A stretch of DNA of 64,000 bases, taken from positions 2,451,326-2,515,325 of the forward strand of contig JAOSKN010000002.1 in the NCBI GenBank assembly GCA_027493525.1, read 5' to 3'. Below the pieces are notes generated by a model. That model saw nothing but the letters and a program-made list of their open reading frames with translations. It was not told the DNA's origin and ran no database searches. Positions within the stretch are counted from its first letter, which is position 1. Each line of letters begins with the position of its first letter. The stretch is from Planctomycetota bacterium. Its GTDB lineage: Bacteria > Planctomycetota > SZUA-567 > H5-PLA8. A program made the translations under genes and the position numbers. Below are positions 35,601 through 42,079 of the stretch, one piece after another.

Positions 35601-38179
35601 GCCCGTTCGCGGGCCAGCTCCAGGGCCAGGGCCTCGCGTTCCGCCGCCTGGCGCCGCTCGAGATCGCCCAGCTCCCAGTCCGCGCGCAGCTTCTCCAGTC
35701 GCGCCCGGGCTTCGAACTCCTGCCGCTCCAGCGCCTCCAGGGCCGCGCGCTCGCGCTCGGCCTCCGCGAGGGCCGCGGCCCCTCGTTCGACCTTCCCGCG
35801 GAGGGTGCGCTCCTCGAGTTCGAGCGCTTCCAGTTCTTCGCGTTCCCTGCGCTCGGCCGCTTCGCGCGCCTGCCTGGCTTGCGCGGCCACCTCGCGGAGC
35901 CGCTGCTCCTCCCGCGTGCGGTGCAGGCGCGCCTCGAGCCGCTGGCGCGCCTCGTCCAACTCATCGAGCGTAGCGTGGCCGCGTGCCGCTGCACCTTCCA
36001 GTTCGACCCGTTCCCCGCCAAGGCGTTCGATTTCGGCCTGCAACTCGGCCAGCCGCGCCTCGTGCTCTTTCCGCTCGGCTTCCGCGCGTTCCCGCTCGGC
36101 GTGTTCGCGGGCCTCCCGCTCCTCCACTTCGGCCCGGAGCCGCGCCTGGCGCTCGGCGATTTCGCGCTCGGCTAGCGCTTTGCGCTTGCGGGCGCGCTCC
36201 TGCTCCTCGCGCTGAGCCGCCTCGAGCCGTTCGCGCGTTTCCCGCGCGGCGCGCTCCTGTTCTTCGCGTTCCCGACGTTCGGCGGCTTCGCGCTCGCGAG
36301 CCTCGGCTTGCCGTCGGGCCGCTTCCGCCTTGGCCTTCGCTTCGCGTTCGGCCTGGAGGCGCGCCTCGCGCTCCTGGCGGGCGGTTTCCTCTCGCGCCAG
36401 GCGCTCCGCTTCGGCCTGGGCCGCGGCCAGGCGTTCGCGCCGGGCGGTCTCTTCGGACTTGCGCCGTTCGGCTTCCGCCGCTTCGCGCTCGGCTTCTTCT
36501 TCCTTGCGCCGCGCCTCGGCCTCTAGCTTCGCCGCTTCGAGCTTGCGGCGCGCCGCTTCGGTCTGCCGTTCGGCCTCGGTCTTCGCCGCGCGAAGATCCT
36601 CGACCCGTTCGCGCTGAGTCTGCTGGGCTTGCGCGAGCCCGTCCAGTTCGGCCTGGGCCTTCCGGCGGCGCTGCGTGAGTTCTTCCTTGCGTGCGCGGCG
36701 CTCGGCCTCGGCGCGCTGAGCCTCGCGCTCGGCGGTTTGCTTTTCGGCTTCGGCTTTCGCCCGTGCTTCCTCGAGCTTGCGGCGCTCCTCGGCCAGCTCG
36801 CGCTCGAGCCGTTCCTGCCGGGTCTCGCCGGGCTTGACCGCCGCGGGAGCCTCTTCGTCCTTTCGCCCGAACCAGCCGGTGAGGCGCGAGGTCAGCGACT
36901 GCTGCGCCTTGCGCTCCGCGCGCTCCTTGGACTCCTTCAGCATCTGGTGGTAGCGGGTGAGATTCTCGAGGCCGGTCGCGCCGTCCCGATGAAAGGCTTC
37001 GCGTTCGCGTTCGGCCCGGTCGATGTCGTCCCATGCGGGGCGGGGGGCGGGCGCCTCGGCTTCCGCCTGCGCCTGTTTCTTGCGCGGGGCTTCGTCCGGC
37101 GCCTCGTCGGCCGCGTGCTGCTCGGGCAGGCCGCAGCCGTCCCGCAGCCAGCCCAGCAGTTCGTCCACGTTCCCGCCCAGCCGCGCCATGAGATTGGCCT
37201 TCGCGGGGAAGCCCGCAGGCGGTTCGCCGGGCTCGGGGAGCCGCGGAAGCTCCGGCACGGCGGCGCCGAGCTTCTTGAGCTGCTTCTGGACGGCCTTGAG
37301 CAGTTCCGCGGCGGACTTGGGGCGGTCCTGGCGGCGCGCTTGCAGGCAGGACTCGACCAGCTCCAGCGTACCGGCATTCAGGCCTTCGCGGAGTTTCTTG
37401 AGTTTCGGCGGCTTACAGGCGCGTACGTCGTCGAGCACTTCTTTCAGCGAAGCGTTCTGCCGCGCCGCCGCGGGATGAATCGGTTGGCCGGCGAGCATGT
37501 TGTAGAGGCACGCGCCCAGCCCGAAAAGATCGGTGGCGCGGTCGAGCCGATCGGGGTCCAGACCGGCCTCGGGGGCCTGCTCGGGCGCCAAGTACTCCAG
37601 CATCCCGATCATGGTGAGGCCTTGCAGTTCTTCGCGGGCGCGCGCGCTCTCCAGCGGCAACGGCCAGGAGACCCCGGCCAGGGCGAGGCGCCGGTTGCGC
37701 GGATCGAGGACGAAGTTTGAGAGGCCGACCGATAAGACCAGGAACCGGGAGGCGTGGGCGGCGGAGACCAGCCCGATCATCTCGGCCCAGTGCTGCAGCG
37801 CCTCGGCCTCCGACGCGTGCCCGGCGAGCAGGCCGTAATGATCCTCCAGGGTGGGGCCGTCGTGCGTGGCGAGGGCGACCGCCCAGCCCCGCTTGCCCGC
37901 CACGGCGTAGCGTACTTCGGGGATGCCCTCGCGCGCGGCGCGGCGGCAGAGCGCGGCTTCGAAGAGCGGCCGTGTCCCCGTGGCCGGCAGGAGCGCCGAG
38001 CCGGCGAGCACACGCAGCGCTTCCCCCGTCTTGCGGTCCTGCGCGCGCAGTTCCGCCGCGTCGCGGGCGAATAGCTCTTCCGGCGACGTGTCCGGGAGGT
38101 CGCAGCACGTCCATAGGGACGCGAGATCGTCCGGGATCGCTTTCGACGGCCTGGACATGTCGAGGAAGCCGTCCCCCAA
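32666..38179 (-). CDS. Giant pseudokinase-coiled-coil protein
   Basis: 1837 residues from ATG 38179 (38158 also possible). Residues about 85-300 resemble the C-lobe of a Ser/Thr protein kinase: HASRFLVLSVGLSNFVLDPR in place of HRDxKxxN, LALAGVSWPLP where DFG is expected, MLEYLAPEQAPEAG (APE) and DRATDLFGLGACLYNMLAGQ. HRD and DFG aspartates are missing and no glycine loop or VAIK lysine is evident, so it is probably a pseudokinase. Residues about 380-1590 are one enormous charged coiled coil (Glu/Arg/Ala/Lys). The C-terminal ~220 residues are Pro/Ala-rich and disordered, ending KNKGGGLFNRIFKK. Around residues 1010-1070 the frame drifts because three A-runs each carry an extra base, with net frame kept. 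A scaffold or cell-shape role is inference. Confidence 0.78.
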   Translation of the reverse strand: MGDGFLDMSRPSKAIPDDLASLWTCCDLPDTSPEELFARDAAELRAQDRKTGEALRVLAGSALLPATGTRPLFEAALCRRAAREGIPEVRYAVAGKRGWAVALATHDGPTLEDHYGLLAGHASEAEALQHWAEMIGLVSAAHASRFLVLSVGLSNFVLDPRNRRLALAGVSWPLPLESARAREELQGLTMIGMLEYLAPEQAPEAGLDPDRLDRATDLFGLGACLYNMLAGQPIHPAAARQNASLKEVLDDVRACKPPKLKKLREGLNAGTLELVESCLQARRQDRPKSAAELLKAVQKQLKKLGAAVPELPRLPEPGEPPAGFPAKANLMARLGGNVDELLGWLRDGCGLPEQHAADEAPDEAPRKKQAQAEAEAPAPRPAWDDIDRAEREREAFHRDGATGLENLTRYHQMLKESKERAERKAQQSLTSRLTGWFGRKDEEAPAAVKPGETRQERLERELAEERRKLEEARAKAEAEKQTAEREAQRAEAERRARKEELTQRRRKAQAELDGLAQAQQTQRERVEDLRAAKTEAERQTEAARRKLEAAKLEAEARRKEEEAEREAAEAERRKSEETARRERLAAAQAEAERLAREETARQEREARLQAEREAKAKAEAARRQAEAREREAAERREREEQERAARETRERLEAAQREEQERARKRKALAEREIAERQARLRAEVEEREAREHAERERAEAERKEHEARLAELQAEIERLGGERVELEGAAARGHATLDELDEARQRLEARLHRTREEQRLREVAAQARQAREAAERREREELEALELEERTLRGKVERGAAALAEAERERAALEALERQEFEARARLEKLRADWELGDLERRQAAEREALALELARERARQKAEEEAQAEDERLRRGHEEKLKAELERVTKLAEERTRQEQAARQAWDVRDRLEREALLEAVARDVRSECESRRQEEREHLTRQEQARMDGFFQGLAARSRSFEEKFQLLIAAREAREAQEREAFAAQERLALERAARDRADSETKWHAEKITPSTRGAGTHGQAGKKSARSASSRPRSRSKSSARSAKRPTRKSAPRRSARRASAKKAEREKGEREKAEREQRDQAERGKREKAESEALEREDLVRKLREDLAQARKELEEKSGELEAALAKEREAKVAALKERNSLAEARGELEVKVTELTKRLASESDAKDAAFKKRDELAEARRELEARIVELETRLGSEKERLEGLLAEYAEKEKKLLEKQEYRELEIQEQLEKQEKEWKAREEKERKARDEREQKAREEWEKKLREERAAADKERREAEEKDAKLREEFAESRREAEIRQAELQVRLSSEREAKEAALTEKQLLSEAKAELEARVAELDKRLAAETDLKETALKKRNELADERRELEARVRELESLHALEKEAREASERRSKELAEIRKDLDARVTDLDEMLGLEKSAKDTALRRGNELAEARKALEARSADLEARFGAEREAHAQLQKDHDALGIAKRELEARAAELKALLASEKQAHGQAAEDRDQQARGLRELQAKSAQLEAGLKSEREAKDRALHERDQAVARHEEAAAYGRKIRGEYARFKQAAQRGMETLHQQYHRAMSDLAGENNSVTQQFQHACLQLEEFKKRYEQLSQAGSHMREQIDQFTRNLGERMAKVLEESDGKELPPEPPPPDKEPRPQAVQAAGAPVAKAASAGPNSAAAPQAPQAPSPSNVHGASAAATETVSTPDAAAATRPEPQPQPKPPAQAEAPRKPEPPPKPAAPPPPAAKPQPAAKPQPAAQAKPAPPPPPASPQKSAGQAPEPKPEPGRQGNTGYIKHETVITQAVPKVGSDRQEKPQEKSEDKNKGGGLFNRIFKK

Positions 38180-38339
38180 CGGCGAAGCTCAAGGCATAGA
38201 TGCGCCGGTCCGGAGTCTAGCACGAGGGGGATCGAATACACCCACAAGTTCGCGGGATGGGCGAATCGTAAACCGCCGCTGCTGCAATGAGATAGCTGTT
38301 TACCGGAAAAGCGAGGCGAGGTCACGCGCGCAACGGCCG

Positions 38340-39107
38340 TTAGCGTTTGGCGTTCTCCGCCAGGCGAACCTCGCGGATGTGTTTCCAGTCGGCGAACCAC
38401 TTGTTCCACGCGTCGGGCGCGGCGCCTAGGTCGCGCCGGCTGATGGTCCTTAGCGCCGACAGCGCGAGGACGGCCACGGAGGTCTGCACGCTGCGAAGCT
38501 CCAGGTTCGGCAGCTCGATCGGAAGGTTGATGTTCCCAAGCGGGTTGTTCACGTCCAGCCCGTTGGAGATGAAAATTGTCTGCGGCGGCGTGACTTCGGT
38601 AGCCGAGCCCACCCGCAGTTCCTCGGTCACGATCGAGACCAGCGCTTGGATGACCTCCGGCCGGTCGAGCGCGCGAATCCCTTCGGCTGCGCGCTGCCGG
38701 ATGTTCGCCTTCAACTGCGGATGGAGCGCGCCCTTGAACATGAACTGCATGCCGAGCCGGTCGTCGAGCTTGTCCATGGCGCGCGCGGCCGCGGCGCGCA
38801 CGCCCTCGTCCTCGTCGAAGAGCGCGGACTTGAAGAGTTGCTCGCTTACGCCTTGCGGAAGGGGTTTGGGCGGCGCGGCGAGGAGGCCCTCGACCGCCTC
38901 CAGCCGCTGCGCGGGCTTCTCGCCGTCCTTGAGGCTCCCCAGCAGCTTGGCGACACCCGCCGCATCCAGGGCCGGCGCCGGCCCCGTCTCGTTCGAGGCC
39001 TCGGCCGGCCGGGCGGGCTGGATCTCCAGCGCGCCGTCCTCGCCCGCCCCCGCCACGAGCGCCGCGAGGCCCAGAAGCCAACCGAGCGACAGGAAAAGGT
39101 AGCGCAT
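38340..39107 (-). CDS. Exported HEAT-like repeat protein
   Basis: 255 residues with a signal peptide (MRYLFLSLGWLLGLAALVAG, cleavage expected after AGA). Two or three HEAT-like helical repeats follow: FKSALFDEDEGVRAAAARAM, LKANIRQRAAEGIRALDRPE and VIQALVSIVTEELRVGSATE. After a short linker, SVAVLALSALRTISRRDLG and APDAWNKWFADWKHIREVRL form a C-terminal helix pair. This last feature (G-x-x-x-x-AWxxWFxxW) is common in planctomycete HEAT proteins. Function unknown, probably protein-protein interaction outside the cytoplasm. The closing AWxxWF motif is also seen in the gene at 46078. Confidence 0.7.
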   Translation of the reverse strand: MRYLFLSLGWLLGLAALVAGAGEDGALEIQPARPAEASNETGPAPALDAAGVAKLLGSLKDGEKPAQRLEAVEGLLAAPPKPLPQGVSEQLFKSALFDEDEGVRAAAARAMDKLDDRLGMQFMFKGALHPQLKANIRQRAAEGIRALDRPEVIQALVSIVTEELRVGSATEVTPPQTIFISNGLDVNNPLGNINLPIELPNLELRSVQTSVAVLALSALRTISRRDLGAAPDAWNKWFADWKHIREVRLAENAKR

Positions 39108-39443
39108 ACCGAGGTCGTACTCCCGAGGAGGCCGATGCCATCTAGTTGGCGCGTGTCCGTGGAGCGCCCTTAGAGACTATCTCATCCCGCAGGGCGCGGG
39201 AAAACCCTGAATCGAGGTCCGAAACGCCCGCTTCGGGTGCGGCGACCGAGCGGAAGCCTCGCGGGTTGCTTGACAGGTTGCGTGTTGAGACCTATAGTAC
39301 CTCTTCGCGGTAGGACTGCGCACTTGAATCTAAGCCATTTGAAGTCAATGGGTTGTGGATTCGAGTCAGGGACGGTTGGGATCTTTCCGAGCCGCTTCGC
39401 GGCCCGTCGGCAGGCGTGAACCCCCAGGCCTGGACCCCCTTTC
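39108..39443. other. Intergenic region with a strong promoter
   Basis: 336 bases between divergent genes. It holds a near-consensus promoter (39269-39297) and a leader of about 140 bases with a GCCGC-TTC-GCGGC hairpin near 39391-39405. A stretch resembling a tRNA T-arm (GGATTCGAGTC) is present, but no cloverleaf could be folded. No gene seen. Confidence 0.5.
39269..39297 (+). promoter_or_regulatory. Near-consensus sigma-70 promoter
   Basis: TTGACA (39269-39274), exactly 17 bp, TATAGT (39292-39297). The best promoter match in the window. The predicted start near 39304 leaves a leader of about 140 bases before the next gene. Confidence 0.65.
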
Positions 39444-40121
39444 ATGGCGAGCACGCGTTCCAAGCTTCTGAATTTCGTTCAAACCTACAATCGCCGCTTC
39501 GGGAAAGTGAAGCGCATGGAGTTCATGCCCCCGCCGTCGTCGGCGGACATGGATGCGGCGTTTCAGGTCGCGACGAAGAACTCCGAGATTGTCGCCGGCG
39601 CGGTCCTGGGCCTGCACGGCCCGCCGCAGGAAGGATTGGACGCCGCGCGCAAGCTGATGTCACAGTATGTGGACTGGAACGAGGTTCGAGTCTCCGGTGT
39701 CGAAGCCGCCGCGCAGGTGCTGGGTCGCGACGCGCGGGCCGAAGAGCGGATCGCGCTGCTGCAGCGCTTCCTGGAAGTCTATTTCCTCCGCCAGCGGAAC
39801 ATGAACCTGGATTACCTCGTCGCCCTGAAGCCGAACGACCGGAAGCAGTTCATCTCGAACCTGGAGGTCTTCGACCGCGAGGAACTCCCGGCGCTCCTTT
39901 TGACCTGCTTCGGGCACTTGGCCTTCCCGCCCTCGGACATGCTCCACGCCGTCGCCATGGAGCACGGCCTGATCCGCAAGAAGACGACCGTGCTGCAGAT
40001 GGCGCGCGAGTTCCAGAAGGGCCTCGACGAAGAGACGATGCTCTCGTTGTATTCGCACCTGTACGCCCTGGCGCGAAGCCCCGAGAAGCCGGCGAAGGCC
40101 CGCAAGAAGGCGCGCGTCTGA
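39444..40121 (+). CDS. Endonuclease III-like HhH-GPD relative, degenerate
   Basis: 225 residues. The segment MSQYVDWNEVRVSGVEAAAQ near residues 73-92 is characteristic of a planctomycete group related to endonuclease III, where DWNEVRVS precedes the first helices of the glycosylase fold. The remaining sequence is helical (ALLQRFLEVYFLRQRNMNLD, LPALLLTCFGHLAFPPSDML). The HhH-G-x-D lysine/aspartate pair and the iron-sulfur cysteine cluster of true Nth are not visible, so catalysis is doubtful. Basic tail KPAKARKKARV. Starts 147 bases after a strong promoter. Confidence 0.6.
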   Translation: MASTRSKLLNFVQTYNRRFGKVKRMEFMPPPSSADMDAAFQVATKNSEIVAGAVLGLHGPPQEGLDAARKLMSQYVDWNEVRVSGVEAAAQVLGRDARAEERIALLQRFLEVYFLRQRNMNLDYLVALKPNDRKQFISNLEVFDREELPALLLTCFGHLAFPPSDMLHAVAMEHGLIRKKTTVLQMAREFQKGLDEETMLSLYSHLYALARSPEKPAKARKKARV

Positions 40122-40206
40122 GCCGCGTGAGGCGGCGGCGCGCGGGGCCAGACCTGGGGTACGCCGCAAGCCGCGTCCGTTATCCGAACCTCCAGCAGGC
40201 CCGCCC

Positions 40207-40929
40207 ATGCGCGCGTTCCTATTTGACCTTGACGATACGATCCTGAATTACTCGGCGGGCGTGGAGCCCGTCTACGAGGCGGCCGCGCGCGAGGGCGCGG
40301 CCGCAGCCGGGCTCGACCCGGCGTCCCTGTACCGCGAGGTCTGCGAGGTGCGCGCGTGGTTCTGGGGGGATCCGGAGCGGCATCGCCGCGAGCGCGTGGA
40401 CATGCCCGGCGCGTGGCTCAAGATCTTCGCCGAGGCGCTGCGCCGGCACGGCTGCGCGGATGCCGGCCTCGCCGCGCGGGTGACGGCGCTCTTCGAGCGG
40501 CGGCGCTGGGAGGTCGTCCATCCGCTTCCCGGGGCGCGGGCATGCCTGGACTGGCTCCGCGCGCGGGGCGTCCCCTTGGGTCTCGTTACCAACGGCGACG
40601 CGAAGCAGCAGCGCGAAAAGCTCCACCGCTCCGGCTTCGAGGACGCCTTCGGGGCGATCGTGATCGAGGGCGAATTCGGGCGCGGCAAACCTGACCCGGA
40701 GGTTTTCCTGCACGCGCTGGAGCGCCTTGGCTGCGCCCCGGAGGAAGCCTGGATGGCGGGAGACAACCTCGAGTTCGACGTCGGCGGCGCGCAGCGCCTG
40801 GGGCTCAAGGCCGTCTGGGTGGATTGGCGTGGCGAGGGCCTGCCGGCGGCCTCGCCGATCCTGCCTGAGCGCGTGGTGCGCGACCTGGCCGGGCTGCGCG
40901 AGCTGCTGGAAGCGGACGGGTTGGCCTGA
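40207..40929 (+). CDS. HAD superfamily hydrolase (subfamily IA phosphatase)
   Basis: 240 residues with all four HAD motifs: FLFDLDDTILN (nucleophile Asp and acid Asp), PLGLVTNGDAKQQ (motif II), FGRGKPDPEVFLHALE (motif III Lys) and AWMAGDNLEFDVGGAQRLG (motif IV). The helical cap between motifs I and II marks type IA, like YjjG and phosphoglycolate phosphatases. The substrate is probably a small phosphorylated metabolite. Confidence 0.9.
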   Translation: MRAFLFDLDDTILNYSAGVEPVYEAAAREGAAAAGLDPASLYREVCEVRAWFWGDPERHRRERVDMPGAWLKIFAEALRRHGCADAGLAARVTALFERRRWEVVHPLPGARACLDWLRARGVPLGLVTNGDAKQQREKLHRSGFEDAFGAIVIEGEFGRGKPDPEVFLHALERLGCAPEEAWMAGDNLEFDVGGAQRLGLKAVWVDWRGEGLPAASPILPERVVRDLAGLRELLEADGLA

Positions 40930-41005
40930 CGCGCGCCGTCGCTTTCGTCGCGCCGAGCGCGTGTTAGCATGAACGGCCACATCGGCCGCGGAAGGACGAA
41001 TCGCC

Positions 41006-41644
41006 TTGGCGCTGCAATGGCTCAAGAAGCTCTGGCCGGGCAAGGGCGCCTCCGCCTCGCCGGCCACGCCCGCGGGCAACCGCATCTGCTGCGTCTGCGG
41101 GCAGAGCGAGATCCGCATCAAGCAGCTCATTGCCCTGCCCGGGGACCAGTTCATCTGCGCGGCCTGCTGCGAGAAACTCGCGGGCACCTTCGGCGCGGGC
41201 GGCGCGGGCGGCTTCACCACCGCGATCCAGGGGCCCTGTTCCTGTTGCGGGCGCGACGGCGGCCGCCGGCCGCCGGTTGCGCGCACCAAAACCGGCCTGA
41301 TCTGCAAGGAATGCGTGCGCCTCCTCGCCCAGATGGCCTACGAGCGCGAGAAGCTCCCGCCCGAGGAATACCAGCGCCGGCGCAAGCTCTGGGCCCAGCA
41401 ACTCTGCTACTTCTGCGGCAAGGACAAGGCCGCGATCAAAGGCGCGGGCATGGCGCTCCTGTGCTACAAGTGCTACGACGCCATGGCCCGGATCGGGAAC
41501 AACGAACCTCTCCCCGGCGATCTGCAGTGCGACTTGTGCATGAAGAAGATTAACGGCGGGCCGGGGCAGATGGGCATCCAGGGCGGCGTCATCTGCGCCG
41601 AGTGCCTGGCCCGCTACGAAGACTTCAAGGCCCATAAGGATTGA
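41006..41644 (+). CDS. Protein with four tandem ClpX-type C4 zinc modules and no AAA domain
   Basis: 212 residues from TTG 41006, preceded by GGAAGGA. Four zinc modules of the ClpX N-terminal type follow one another: ICCVCGQSEIRIKQLI with FICAACCEKL; CSCCGRDG with LICKECVRLLAQMAY; LCYFCGKDKAAIKGAG with LLCYKCYDAM; LQCDLCMKK with VICAECLARY. Each has CxxC-(~25)-CxxC. In ClpX this module dimerises and recruits substrates and adaptors to the ClpXP protease. Without the AAA motor, this protein might act as an adaptor or competitor; that is inference. Followed after 18 bases by the Trm112-like gene. Confidence 0.75.
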   Translation: MALQWLKKLWPGKGASASPATPAGNRICCVCGQSEIRIKQLIALPGDQFICAACCEKLAGTFGAGGAGGFTTAIQGPCSCCGRDGGRRPPVARTKTGLICKECVRLLAQMAYEREKLPPEEYQRRRKLWAQQLCYFCGKDKAAIKGAGMALLCYKCYDAMARIGNNEPLPGDLQCDLCMKKINGGPGQMGIQGGVICAECLARYEDFKAHKD

Positions 41645-41662
41645 ACCGGACGAGGATCCCCG

Positions 41663-41884
41663 ATGCTCGATGCCAAGCTGCTCGAAATTCTGGCCTGCCC
41701 GCACTGCGTAACTCGGCCCGAAGCCCCGCCCGCCGGCAAGCGCAAGGGCGAGTTCGAATGGGTCGGGGAGGCTGCCGCGCCCACCGGCCTGCGTTGCCTC
41801 CAATGCGGGCGCGTCTACAAGATCGAGGACGGGATCCCGAACCTGCTGATTGAAGAGGCGGTCCTGCCTGGTGGGCAGGCTTGA
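41663..41884 (+). CDS. Trm112-like zinc protein (UPF0434/YcaR type)
   Basis: 73 residues. Typical Trm112 features: LDAKLLEILACPHC at the start, RCLQCGRVYKIEDGIPNLLI at the end, with CPHC and CLQC as zinc ligands. Eukaryotic and archaeal Trm112 activates methyltransferases; the bacterial role is less clear. A loop of about 25 residues (EAPPAGKRKGEFEWVGEAAA) is longer than in YcaR. Confidence 0.88.
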   Translation: MLDAKLLEILACPHCVTRPEAPPAGKRKGEFEWVGEAAAPTGLRCLQCGRVYKIEDGIPNLLIEEAVLPGGQA

Positions 41885-41987
41885 GGCCTTACCTCCCCGG
41901 CCTCAAGGCATGAACCTCGCAAGTCGCCGCGTATGCCTTTTCGCTTGACCGCATCGATTACGGTTGCACAATGTATACTCCCTGCGT

Positions 41988-42014
41988 TAGGGCATCTTGT
42001 GTTGCCACAAGCCC
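41988..42014 (+). promoter_or_regulatory. Stem-loop in the leader of the TPR/FG-GAP gene
   Basis: AGGG (41988) and CTTGTG (41995) pair with CACAAG (42005) and CCCT (42011) around a TTGC loop, leaving a CAT bulge. It follows a TATACT box at 41973-41978 directly, so it would form the 5' end of the message if that is the -10; the best -35 (TTGACC, 41944) is too far away at 23 bp. Confidence 0.4.
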
Positions 42015-42079
42015 TTAGCGTGTAAGCAGGAAGGATCGAACCAGCTCCTGATTACCGGGAGCGCGATTGTCGGGTTCTC

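Noticed and set aside
39304..39370. tRNA-like stretch (GGATTCGAGTC T-arm-like sequence)
   Set aside because: Acceptor and D stems cannot be paired; not a tRNA.
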